Shown here in pieces: positions 1 to 9,984 of a DNA stretch of 64,000 nucleotides (the first letter of the stretch is position 1; each line of letters starts with the position of its first letter). Source of the stretch: Datisca glomerata. Lineage: Eukaryota; Streptophyta; Magnoliopsida; Cucurbitales; Datiscaceae. The translations under genes and the position numbers were made by a program. The stretch spans positions 1 to 64,000 of the forward strand of contig QANY01007449.1 in assembly GCA_003255025.1 (NCBI GenBank). Reading direction: 5' to 3'. A model generated the notes under the pieces. It was not told the DNA's origin, did no database searches, and saw only the letters and a list, made by a program, of their open reading frames with translations.

Positions 1-87
1 AGAAGTCACCACAAGGTCAGTAAAAACTGTATTATACAGAAATTGAAGTAAATACAGCTAGTGAACAATATTATCCTCACCAGGTTT

Positions 88-100
88 GGCTCTGATATCA
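88..100 (-). promoter_or_regulatory. tRNA-Met primer-binding site, copy C
   Basis: Reads TGATATCAGAGCC on the minus strand, one change from the canonical plant initiator tRNA-Met complement TGGTATCAGAGCC, followed by AAACC. Pararetroviruses start minus-strand DNA synthesis here. The same site recurs at 4126-4138 (-), 4475-4487 (+), 5378-5390 (+), 15070-15082 (+), 16246-16258 (-) and 16385-16397 (+); 4475-4487 and 16246-16258 match the canonical form exactly. Confidence 0.85.
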
Positions 101-246
101 AAAGATGTGGAATTGAACAGTATTTAAGAGGGGGTATTAAGAAGTATGAAGATAAACAGTAAAAACTGTATTAATAAACTATAATTACAAAAACTGTATT
201 AGGGTGTAAGATTAAAAACTTACACAAATAAAGTTTATTGGCCACG

Positions 247-418
247 ATAAATTAGTACTCCCGCTCACTAATTTATGTTAACGAAGAAAGAAGAAAAGAT
301 ATATAAAAGAGGAGTAGAAGAAGAAGGCTTTGTTTCACAAAACAGGTTTTAGCTCTCAAATAGTAAGAGTTGTAAAACGAGTAGTGATTCACAAATGGGA
401 GAGACTACCTATTTATAG
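247..418 (-). promoter_or_regulatory. EPRV promoter TATA box and leader stem-loop, copy C
   Basis: On the minus strand a TATAAATA box lies at 410-417. About 135 bases downstream is a stem-loop at 247-276: 11-base arms built on ATAAATTAGTG / CACTAATTTAT around a GC-rich loop, with one G-to-A change in the right arm of this copy. The same pair of elements occurs in copies A and B, so this is the viral promoter and start of the pregenomic RNA rather than chance. Confidence 0.72.
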
Positions 419-829
419 CTAAGGAAAGTGGAGTTCACCGGGAACCCATCACTTACCTGAACTATTCTATTCTACAAAAGTAAAAATATTTTACATTTAT
501 ACTTTTGTCTACTTTTGACTGAAAATAGTAAAAAGCATGAATAGTACAATGATTACAAAATGACAAATTACAAAGAATCTTGGTAGGTGAAGTCCTTTGT
601 GGTTGCCATGATTTGTTGAGACTGTTGGTGGTGTATTTGTCACTGGTCCTGGATAATTGTTATCCCAGACTTGTTCTTTGATTGTTTTGAAGGGTATGAG
701 GATCACTGCATTGTGTTCTTGGTGCTTTCGTGATAACTTAATTATTTCATTGGCATTTTGCGAAGGATGTATCTATTTTTTCCTATTCATCATCACTGAG
801 GTCCACATCCTCAAAAGGGTCTTGTGAAT

Positions 830-2098
830 CTTGGAAGAGATTATGGGCCCATCAGGAAAGAGACCGGACATGAGATTTTCCCTTTAATTTTTGAGAGGGA
901 GATTGACTCTTTTTATTCTTTATTGAGTAACTTGACTCTTCTGAGAATTCAGAGTCAGAGCTTGTATTATTTTCAAGAAGAATGAGCATTTTTTGTATTA
1001 ACTCTTATTTTTCTTTGGATTTTTAGACCTGATTTTGCCTTTTGAAGAAGGTCTTTTGGAAGATTTTGAATTTTGGGAGGAATTTGATGATTGGTTAATT
1101 TGAGGAGCTTGGTTATATGGTTCATTAATTTTTAATGGAGCTTGGTTGAAAGGATTTGCTAGTCTCATATTGGGATGGATGCTTGCAAACTCATAATTGA
1201 TGGATGCCATAATTTTCTAGGTTTTCAACTTATCCCACCATTTAACATAATATTCTTTGGTGAAGATTCCTCTTTTAATCGAGTATTGACATTTCAAAAT
1301 TCAATGTATTTTGTATTTTATTGAAAAGTAAAGTATTTGAGGAAATAAAGCCTCAATCGGTGAGGGTTTGTAAACCTTTAAAAATAAATTGAAACATTTT
1401 TGTAAATCCATTGGAAAAAGTTATAAGGTAAAACTATGAGTGGACCACCATTTTAAGAACCAGCTTGGAAAATTAATTTTGAAATTGTTATTAAAATTTA
1501 AAAACCAAAAGTGAGAGAAATCACTATTTTGATGCAAGAAAATCTTGTGCAATGCATCAATATAGTCAAAATAATTATATTATTTTTTATTTAAAATTGT
1601 TTTGAAACTTGAAGGATGGATTCTCCAATCCTTCATAGTTATGATTCTGAGGATAGAGAAAGAATGGCATATGATTCTTTCTTCAGAATTTCTGGTCGGG
1701 CTAATTTTTATGGATTTTGTTTCTACGAGAATGTCCCTGTAGAAACTAAGGGTTTTCTTATTATGTCCAGGGACATAGTGGAATTTAGGGATAAAATGGG
1801 CTTTGGCAATTTGGGTAGGATCATTCAAATGAGCAAATATAGGCTCAATATGAAAAGGATTTTCACTGGCCATTTTTTGAAAATCAAATGATGAATTCTT
1901 GTATTATGAAATTAATTGGGCATCGAAGGATATTGGAATTGGGTCAAATTGGTTGGTTGATTGGTGATTAAGTCTATTGGACCCAAGTGTTGTAGATTGG
2001 GCTTGGTTAGGAGTATAAGACTCATTTTTGATTTGGGCCTTAAGGGCCAATTGTTGAGTCAAAAGTTCTTCTACTATTGAGCCATTTATCATTCTCAC
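830..2098 (-). pseudogene. EPRV ORF2-type Trp-rich domain and acidic tail, copy C
   Basis: Continues downstream of the AlkB domain. Pieces in different frames at 2098-1904, 1873-1580, 1450-1220 and 1210-998 cover one domain with the landmarks IPKFHYVPGHN, FYRDILVETKSI, a W-rich middle and a C-terminal run with Pro/Gln/Ser/Lys. A basic then acidic, Ser-rich tail follows (about 1100-830). Similar polypeptides are common as hypothetical proteins in plant genomes, and the same domain is recognisable in the second EPRV at 29200-30130. Function unknown; it corresponds in position to florendovirus ORF2 (inference). Broken by several frameshifts and stops. Confidence 0.7.
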
Positions 2099-2104
2099 AT
2101 GATT

Positions 2105-2590
2105 TCTGAACCTAATACTAATTCTTTCAGTTAAGGATTCTACTACATGCCTATGACTCTTTTAAAATCCGTCAGGCATGATGAAGAATGTTCATTCTAG
2201 AATCAGAAATTCTTTTATTGTTTTATTTAGAAATTTAATTTTAAATATTATTTGTCCCAAAAGGTTTATGGTTAAAATTTTACTGTTATCACAACAGATT
2301 TCATTATCTTTGTGAAAACCTATTTTTTCACCTTTTTCATACCACTGAATTGATGCTACATTGAAGTTATCCTTCAATCCAACATCTTCTAAAAGTTCAT
2401 CCAATTCATTAATCCAGTCATTTCTTGGATATTCAAATCCATTATGACCATAATTAATAAATGGGGATTTTGAACAAAAGGCGGTTGTTCTGCCATTAAA
2501 TTTTTTAATTTTAAAAGAATTTGTATTGAGTATGCTGGGTCCTACCTTTCCATATTCTAGTTGGTCGAAATTCTCAAGTTCCTCCATTGT
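2105..2590 (-). pseudogene. AlkB-like 2OG/Fe(II) dioxygenase domain in EPRV, copy C
   Basis: An ATG at 2587 opens a 131-codon reading frame. It shows the viral/plant AlkB signature: WYEKGEKIGFHKDNE with the iron-binding H-x-D pair (His92, Asp94 of this ORF), then ILTINL. After one in-frame stop near 2190 the frame continues with IMPDGF, KSHRHVV (distal iron His) and RISIRFR (the R-x5-R 2-oxoglutarate-binding motif). So all catalytic landmarks survive although two stops interrupt the frame. AlkB proteins remove 1-meA/3-meC type lesions from RNA or DNA; viral members are known from plant RNA viruses such as Flexiviridae. Position between RT and the ORF2-type domain is conserved in copy A. I judge it a viral, not host, gene because it is collinear in two EPRV copies. 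Confidence 0.82.
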
Positions 2591-2609
2591 TTAATCTTGG
2601 AATGATTCT

Positions 2610-2694
2610 CTGCATAAAATTATAAGAAAGAAGGTTAGGAATTGGATTAATAAATTGGACATTGAGGTTAAAAGTACTGAGAATAGGTTGCTAC
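2610..2694 (-). other. Intron-like gap between RT and AlkB, copy C
   Basis: On the minus strand the RT remnant ends at TGCCAG followed by GTAGCAACC. 85 bases on, a T-rich stretch ends in TTTATGCAG just before the AlkB ORF. The equivalent 95-base stretch in copy A (12437-12531) also has GT at the start and a T-rich ...TTTTGCAG at the end. It may be a viral intron or only a conserved intergenic gap; the frames on the two sides are off by one in both copies. Confidence 0.35.
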
Positions 2695-3320
2695 CTGGCA
2701 AGAATTTGTTTGGGAGTAATATTTTTCATTCAAAGTACATTCTACAGACTTGCAGTTAATTTTTAAAAGACATTTTTGAATTAAGGCAAATTGTATGATT
2801 TGATTAATGAAATAATAAACTCTAAGTCCTAGAAATCTATTCTGAGATAGTTTGGTTCTACTAACTTGTTTTATTGTCCTGGCAGATAATTTGGAGTAGA
2901 TCCAATATTGTTTAACATATTCATAATTGTAAATAATCAAGAAACTTAACCAGTGCTGTTTAATAAGAATACAGAAAATTGGGAAATTAATAATTTGATT
3001 AAAGTATTTACTTATCATATTCTGAATTTTACTTGGAGCAAATTTATAATGATCAAATATAATCTTGTATTTCTCAATCTTATTTGTCTGGTTTTGCCAA
3101 CATCTTTTCTATATCAGTATTTCTAAGTCTGTTGATTAAGTCTCTTTTGTTTAGCTTTGAATTTTTTATCCATCCTATAATATTCTTAGGAGGCTTATAA
3201 TTAATCTTTAGACGATGGATTTTTTGTTTGAAGATTTTAATTTTTCCCAATTTTATTTTTCTTGTAAAAACCCCAATGGTTTCTTTTTGTAGAAGATTGT
3301 ATTTATGGATTTGAAAACAA
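2695..3320 (-). pseudogene. EPRV reverse transcriptase remnant, copy C
   Basis: Viral-sense reading from about 3320 to 2695 holds degenerate RT sequence: IINRLRNTDIEKMLAKP-like start, then a fingers/palm region aligned with copy A (which keeps FSKFDIKSGFW) and a 116-codon open stretch at 3018-2668. The catalytic YIDD motif of caulimovirids is lost here (region reads LIIYNYEYV). The thumb runs straight into the AlkB gap; I see no RNase H domain between them, and copy A lacks it too. Confidence 0.65.
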
Positions 3321-3344
3321 AATTTTATTTTAAATTTTTTAAAT

Positions 3345-3912
3345 TCTCATTGTGAGGAAAAGAAAGGAATGTGAATTTAACAGGTTCATCTATGAGATAA
3401 GTAATTATCCCATCATATTCTGTTGTGAAAGGATACAACAAAGAGATGAATGGTAAACCCAAAATTATTTTATCTGTCATATTTTTTACTAAGACAAATG
3501 ATGTTTTAAAACATATATAATCTTATAAAATATGAACTTTGGGGATTTCATAATTAATATACATTCGGATACGATTGGCTGAAGACAGAGACTCTTTCGT
3601 CTTCTTGAAGTATTTCGGAGGAACTAGTCCTTCCTGCAAACAATTCAAATCTGCTCCTGAATCTACAAGAGTCATTGTTGTGAAATCTAAATCTTGAATG
3701 ATTATTCTAACCATTATGTGCCACTTTTTTATTTTTATGTGATTGAGAATTTGGATGAAATGTTCATCTCCTTCTTGGAAGTTTATGGGTTCTGCACCCT
3801 CATTATCAGAACTTAGTAATTTACTAGGTTCATTAAATTCTTGTTTATTAATTAGATTTTCTATTTTTAAAAGATTTAATTCCTCTTTTATTCCAGTGTT
3901 TGAATTCTTCAA
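3345..3912 (-). pseudogene. EPRV aspartic protease, copy C
   Basis: Retropepsin-like domain. The open stretch at 3912-3523 contains the active-site motif LVDSGADLNC with the catalytic Asp intact. A frameshift/stop at about 3523 moves the remainder (KNMTDKI, LGLPFISLLYP) into another frame down to 3345. In Caulimoviridae this enzyme cuts the polyprotein between capsid and RT. It follows the coiled, Lys/Glu-rich end of the capsid ORF (about 3912-4055), as in copy A. Confidence 0.8.
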
Positions 3913-4062
3913 ATCTTTTATTTCAATTTTAATATCTTTAATTTCTTTTTGAAGTTCCTGTAAGGTAACTTCCTTTTCTTTCTCTTTTATCCTATTGAAT
4001 TTTTTAAGAGTTTGTGAAAGACTTGCAGTATTATTAGACTTAGTATTTTCTATTGAGAATTG

Positions 4063-5300
4063 AACAATATCTAAGAGGGGATATTAAGAAGCAAGAAGAT
4101 AAACTGTATTATCCCCACAAGGTTTGGCTTTGATACCAAAAGGTGCGGAATTGAACAGTATTTAAGGGGGGTATTAAGAAGCAAGAAGATAAACAGTAAA
4201 GACTGTATTAATAAATAGTAATTACAAAAACTGTATTAGGGTGTAAGATTAAAAACTTACACAAACAGAGTTTATTGGCAACAATAAATTAGTGTTCCCG
4301 CTCACTAATTTATCAAGAACCGCCTATTATGGCTGGTTATTGATAGTATTGTTTACTTATTTGCTTACATGAATAGTTGCTTATATCTAATCTTACTCTC
4401 CACCCAAGTGGCTGGTTATTCTTACAATTGATTATTTCTCTGTATTATTTGTTTGTCTAATCTGTAATCTATTTTGGTATCAGAGCCAAACCAGGAGGCA
4501 TGGGTTTCTTATGCCATTTTATTTCTAATTTATTAATTTCTAAATTCTTAAATGTTTCAATATTGTTAATATTTGAAAATTCATCTATTGTGGATGATTC
4601 GTAAGTTGATTCTGACATATGACTATCTGAATTTGTATTATCTTCTTGGTTAATTACTTTCAATTCTTGAAATATTTCGTCAAATTTTTTAAGACTTAGA
4701 ATCTAAACTACAGTCTTAGTTCACTACCTTAACAGAGGAATATGACTCAGTGGATTTATTCTTTAGTTCCTGAATCATTTTATCAATTTTTTTATTAATT
4801 AGAATAATTTTTAAAGTGGTTTTATCTAAAAGATTTATTAAAGGTTTTTCTTTCAGGGTTTCACTAGGCTTAGGTTCATTGAGAATATCAATCTTTGTTT
4901 CAATTTTGTCTAACTGTTTACCTATTGTAATTAGACTCTAGTTAGTATAGTTGAGTTGTTCAACTACTTTTTTGTTTGGTTCTTCTTCCTTTGTAATTTT
5001 GAAAGGAGAAGTAGTGATTAAGTAATTTTTATGATTAATCATGATTTTCTCAGGAGGTGGATGACTAATAGATACTACACTAGAGTCTTCCTTAACCCAT
5101 TTATACTTTAAAATTACTTTGATATTTCTTTCGTAAATATCTTCAACATAATCTAGGAAAAATATATTAATTTTAAATTCTTGCACGGATGCCTTACATT
5201 CAGCAAGTATGACTTTTCTTTGATCCATATCATATGAATCTCTGAATCTATTACGTCTATCTAGATTGTCTGGGTCATTATTGTGTTAGATTAGACCTTC
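4063..5300. mobile_element. Scrambled EPRV fragments between copies C and A
   Basis: Three pieces of the same virus joined in mixed order. 4063-4320 is minus-strand promoter/leader (PBS at 4126-4138, stem-loop 4284-4313). 4320-4490 is plus-strand leader with a perfect PBS at 4475-4487. 4490-5300 is a minus-strand part of the capsid ORF, including a 96-codon open stretch (5228-4938, MDQRKVILAE) which matches copy B at 17470-17640 and then jumps over a deletion of about 600 bases to VEQLNYTN. Such scrambling is usual for pararetrovirus integrations. Confidence 0.75.
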
Positions 5301-5390
5301 CTAATCTGGTTTATATTCTTGTTTATCTCCTTGCTTCTTAATACCCCCTCGTAAATACTGTTCAATTCCGTGTCTTTTAGTATCAGAGCC

Positions 5391-5827
5391 AAACCTGGTG
5401 GGGATAATACTGTTCATTAACTGTTTCTATTTCAATTTCTGCATAATTTCAACTGTTTGCCGCCCATTATGGCTAGTTATTGATAATATTGTTTACTTAT
5501 TTGCTTACATGAATAATTGCTTGTATTTAATCTCACTCTCCGCCCAAGTGGCTGGTTATTTTTATAATTGATTATTTCTCTGTATTATTTGTTTGTCTAA
5601 TCTATCAATCTGTTCATCAGAGGCTGACGTACCAGCTTCTATTTGGTTAAGCTTTAGGGACCTAGGTAAGACATCTTAGATACTTTAATCCTGAGGGTAG
5701 GGTGGTTGTAGAGGCAAAATGGAGAAGAGTAAATCTTAGTAGGAGGTTGTAGAAGTCACCACAAGATTAGTAACAAAAATACAGTATGAAATTCTCAGTA
5801 ATAAGAATAATTTAATTATTCTGAGCT
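5391..5827 (+). promoter_or_regulatory. EPRV leader region, copy A
   Basis: Non-coding sequence between the PBS and the first ORF, repeated with few changes at 16398-16834 in copy B. Both contain GCCCAAGTGGCTGGTTATT and later a TGTAGAGGCAAAA / GGAGGTTGTAGAAGTCAC block. No host gene is visible here. Confidence 0.6.
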
Positions 5828-8800
5828 ATGAGCAGGTTATCTAGAACTAGTTCTTCAAGTAGCATTAGGTCTATGATATCTTCAATATCCAACATAGTGG
5901 ATATGAATATTTTGAATACCCATCAGATGATCAGAATGATCATTTCGAATACCTTTCAGATGATCAAAAAAATCATTCTGAAGACTTTAATCAAGTAAAT
6001 GATAGGGTATGTAACATATCCAATAAAAATAAGAATTTCAATTCTAAATTATCCATTAGGATTCAAATAGAGCAAGAATTTAAAAATTTAAAAATTAAAG
6101 GTCTAGAACCTAAAGGAATAAGTTTTCAAGAAAGTCAGACAAACCTTAATAATAAACAATCTAATAAAATTAATTACCAATCTTTTAATTCTAAAGTTAG
6201 GGAGTATAACCAGTCTAGTACCCATAAAAGTTCCTTTTCTGGATCATCTATTAATAATGATCAAGATTTTAAGATTAAAGAATCAAAACAAAAATTATAA
6301 AAATTTAAATCCAAATATTCTGTAGCAAGAATACAAACTAGATTGAGCAAGTCTAAATAAACACAATAATGACCGGCCAATCTTAATCGATTTAGTAGGT
6401 TCAAAGATTCATATAATATAGATCAAAGAAAAATCATACTTGCTGAATGGAAGGCATTCATGCAAAAATATAAAGTTAACATATTTTTTCTTGATTATAT
6501 CGAAGATATTTATGAGAAAAATATTAAAATAATTCTTAAATCTAAATGGGTCAAAGAAGACTCCAGTGTGGTAACTGTCAGTCATCCACCACCTAAAAAA
6601 ATCCTAATTAATCATAATAGTTCTCAACCTAAAAAAGATTTCATTAAATCTCTCCAACTTCATTATGAGAAAACTCCTGATGAAGAAATACGTAGAAGGT
6701 TAAAATAATATCTTAGAATCAGATAACCATAGGTTAGAATCAACCTATGAGCCATCCATAATTCATAATTCTTTGAAACATAAAATTAAAGAATCCAGTA
6801 GGTCAGAATCCTATGAACCTTCAAATAGTATTGAGGAACCAACCAAAGATTTAGAAATTAAATTATCTGTCAATGTTAGTAACCATGACGGTATCTTTGA
6901 ATTAGAAATTCATAGGTTAAAACCCACCTATGAATATTCCATAATTAATGAATCTTCAAATATTAAAGAAATATTAAAGAATTTAAAAACTAATGAATCA
7001 TCTTATTCTGGTAAGATTTAGAATCAAAATAATTGTTCAGAATTCGAAACCCTTACTAATAATAAACTTCAAGAATTAGAGGACAGTAGTTCAAATTTAT
7101 AAAACCATAGGTTAGAATCAACCTATGAATCTTTCACAATTAATGAATCTTCAAACATTATCAAAATTGAAGAAACATTAAAATGTTTTGAAACTAAAAA
7201 ATCATCCTCCGAGGACATTAACCGTAGAAATTCTTTAATCACCGTTTCTCCTTTCAAGATTTCAAATGAAGAAGAATCAAATCAAAAATTAGTTGAACAA
7301 CTCAATTACACCAATCAAAGCTAACTACAATAGGTAAGCAATTAGATAAAATTGAAAATAAAGTTGATGATCTTCATAAACCTGAATCTTGTGAAACTCT
7401 AGAAGAAAAATATTTAATAAATCTTTCAAATAAAACCATTCCAAATATGGTTCCCCTCAATAAACATATTGATAATACACTACATGAACTAAAAATAATC
7501 AATCAAGATAATAGTTCAGATCCAGAAAGTCATAGGCCAGAGTCCATCTATGATTCGTCTACAATAAGTGAATTTTCAAACATTAATAATATTGAAGAAT
7601 CAATTAAAAATTTATAATCATCTGAAATTAAATTTGAAAAGATTATTAATAATATACGTCATGAATTAAAGGTAATTAATCAACACAATAATTTAGATTT
7701 AGAAGATCATAGGTCAGAATCCACCTATGAATCGTCCACGATAAATGAATCTTCAAACATGAATAATATTGAAAAATCACATAGAAATTTAGAAACTAAT
7801 AAATTAGAAAGGAAATAGCCTAAAAGTCTATTCCTCTTGATATTAAAATTTCTGAAAATTCATTAGTTAACCAATTTTCTGTTTCTACAGATAAACTGCA
7901 CAAACGGAATATTGATGGGCTTTCTAAGCAGGAAGTTCTTAATAAATTTCAACACATGATAATGATAGCTAACAGCTACATTACCACACACAATTTACTT
8001 CACAATGAGGTAATCAATTTTTTAGTCACAGGATTCACAGGAATGTTATGTTCCTGGTGGAAAAATTATCTCACAAAAGAATCCAAAAATCCAATCATTT
8101 CAGCAATAAAGATTAATACTGAAGGAACTCTAAATATTGAAAAAAACTGGAAACAATACTTAATGCCACCAATACACTTCTCTACACAATAGTTAAATAC
8201 TTCATTGGAATGCTGAGTAATATTACTTCACATATCCATAATTAATTGGCCAAACTTAGGTGTCCAACCCTAAGTAAAATCCAATGGTACAAAAACATAT
8301 TTTTGTCCAAAATAATGTCAAGGGATGATAACAATCAATTCTCTTGGAAAGAAAAATTTATTAATAAATTACACATTTTATACACACACAAAATAAGAGT
8401 AGTTGTTAGTAATAACCTAGAAAACATAGACTATGATAGTCTTACCTATGGTACAATTATTACTACAATACAAAAGAAAGATTTTGGAATATGCAGTGAT
8501 ATGAAAAATTAAATTATAGAATATGAATTAGGCAATTCTTGTGAGCAATATGATTTACCCCTTATTAGAAAAAAAATTTCATTCAAATCCTAGAAGGTCT
8601 CACAAGCCTAATAGGAGAAAATACCATAAGAATAAACATAAGATTTTTAACCAATATTTTTCAAAGAATAAAAATTTTGACAAACGTTTCTCCAAGAATA
8701 AAATCTATTCTAGAAGAAAACATAATAAATATTTTTTTGATAAAAATAAACTTAAGTATTTTAAATATGGCCAAAATGGTCATTCCTCTAAAACTTGTCA

Positions 8801-9240
8801 AGTTAAAGACAAAATTAATCAATTAAAAATCTCTAATAAAGAAAAATAAGAATTGTTTAGAATCGCAGAGTCAATAGAAAACTATGAAAGTGATAGTGAT
8901 AATTTAGGAGAATTTGAATACCCTGAGTCCTCAAAATTTAACTCTTCCAGTTATGACAGTAATTCTCTTAACATCTCTATGGGGTCTAAGGTTAGTTGTC
9001 AAAATCTCTTGTTGGATTTAATTAGCAAAATTAAAAATCCAAAATACCTCGAAAGACTTAGTAAAGTAATTTTAAAAGAAAAATACTAAGTCTAACAATA
9101 TCGCAAGCCTTTCACAAACTCTTAAAAAATTTAATATGGGTAAAGGAAAGAAAAAGAAGTTATCCTACATGAACTTCAGAAAGAAATTAAAAATATTAAA
9201 ATTAAAAGGAGAATTAAATCTTTTAATAAAGAGTTTAATA
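5828..9240 (+). pseudogene. EPRV capsid-type polyprotein ORF1, copy A
   Basis: Starts at ATG 5828 (Ser-rich MSRLSRTSSSSSI-like). Parts in order: acidic Ser/Asp-rich N-terminus; a Lys-rich segment; a conserved block around 6420-6600 (MQKYKVNIFFLDYIEDIY, KWVKEDSSVV, HPPP); about 1.1 kb of repeated acidic segments with HR.ESTYE.S; capsid core at 7930-8520 (WW-N-YLT motif at the start); a very Lys/Asn-rich basic stretch; a zinc-knuckle relic at about 8750-8800 whose first two Cys are Tyr (YFKYGQNGH...TC); and a C-terminal Leu-rich/charged part to 9240. At least a dozen stops or frameshifts. No start-proximal movement-protein motif seen. Confidence 0.75.
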
Positions 9241-9984
9241 GTCCAGGGACTGAAGGGGACTAATAAGACTGAATAGACCGACCCTTATCTTTTTCCCTCT
9301 CTCCCGCACTGGTATCGGTGGCTGAACCGCAACTGCTAGTGATGGGACGGAGAAAGAACTCCTCCCCGTCAGATTGGTTTTCTCTCTCCAATTAGGAGAG
9401 GCTGATAAGAAATCGTATCAGATGCAATTCCCCGCCCAGCCATCGGAGAGAGGAACTGTCCTAGCTGAGCTTTCACTCCTCGATTCAAGAATAACTCGGA
9501 GATAGGAGGAGAATAAGAGGTTAGCAACGTACGAAGATTTTCCAAGCGGGAGTCTAGGTTTTCCGAGCTAGCCCGGAAAAGAGGCAAGCCCGTATACTGT
9601 ATAAAGGTTGAGGTCAAATCCATTCTCCCCATGTGCTCTCGGGCATAACCGTGGGGATTAGGACATAACTCCCGTTGTTTAAGGGTAAGAGGTTGATGAA
9701 TGAGGTGGTTAAGAAAAAAAGGTTAGCCGGGGTTGGGATTGGTAACGGACTCGTGCGGAATGCCTAATAGCTAAATATCTGTAAAAAAAGCATATACATG
9801 AATCGAAAGACAGATAGATATCGAAGTGGGCCAGCGAATGAGTCTACCAGCCGTCTATTTAGTATCTAACTCGTCTCTCTAGCTTGGATAGACGATCCAA
9901 CCCCCTGAAGCAAGGTATGCACGAACCACTTGGGCGAGGTGAGGGCCTAAGCAAACTACCAAGGGGCCTTAGCCTTTGAAGTAA
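9241..9984. other. Organelle-like (mitochondrial-type) DNA inserted in EPRV copy A
   Basis: Base composition jumps from about 28 percent GC in the flanking viral sequence to roughly half GC. The style (many short GGAAAGAGG, CTCTCTCC, CGGAGATAGG words; no viral or retroelement coding) resembles plant mitochondrial intergenic DNA. Viral sequence stops near 9240 and resumes near 11317 at the equivalent place in copy C (about 3840-3890), so 9241-11317 is an insertion relative to copy C. The 87-codon open frame at 9632-9369 shows no recognisable product. Mitochondrial origin is inferred from style alone. Confidence 0.5.

Larger units (their letters stand above)
1..4062 (-). mobile_element. Endogenous pararetrovirus copy C (AlkB lineage), 3' two-thirds, decayed
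   Basis: Minus-strand piece of an integrated Caulimoviridae-type genome. In viral orientation (right to left) it holds protease, reverse transcriptase, an AlkB-like domain, a Trp-rich ORF2-type domain, an acidic tail, then promoter, leader stem-loop and tRNA-Met primer-binding site. It is the inverted counterpart of 9070-9240 plus 11317-15170 on the plus strand and matches it along its length. Stops and frameshifts break every ORF. It runs off the left edge; its right end switches near 4062 into a piece of promoter/leader sequence. Not expected to be infectious or to make a full protein. Confidence 0.88.

Noticed and set aside
2105..2590. AlkB as a host ALKBH gene copy
   Set aside because: It is collinear with viral RT and ORF2 in two separate EPRV copies, has no introns or flanking host exons, and looks like the short viral type.
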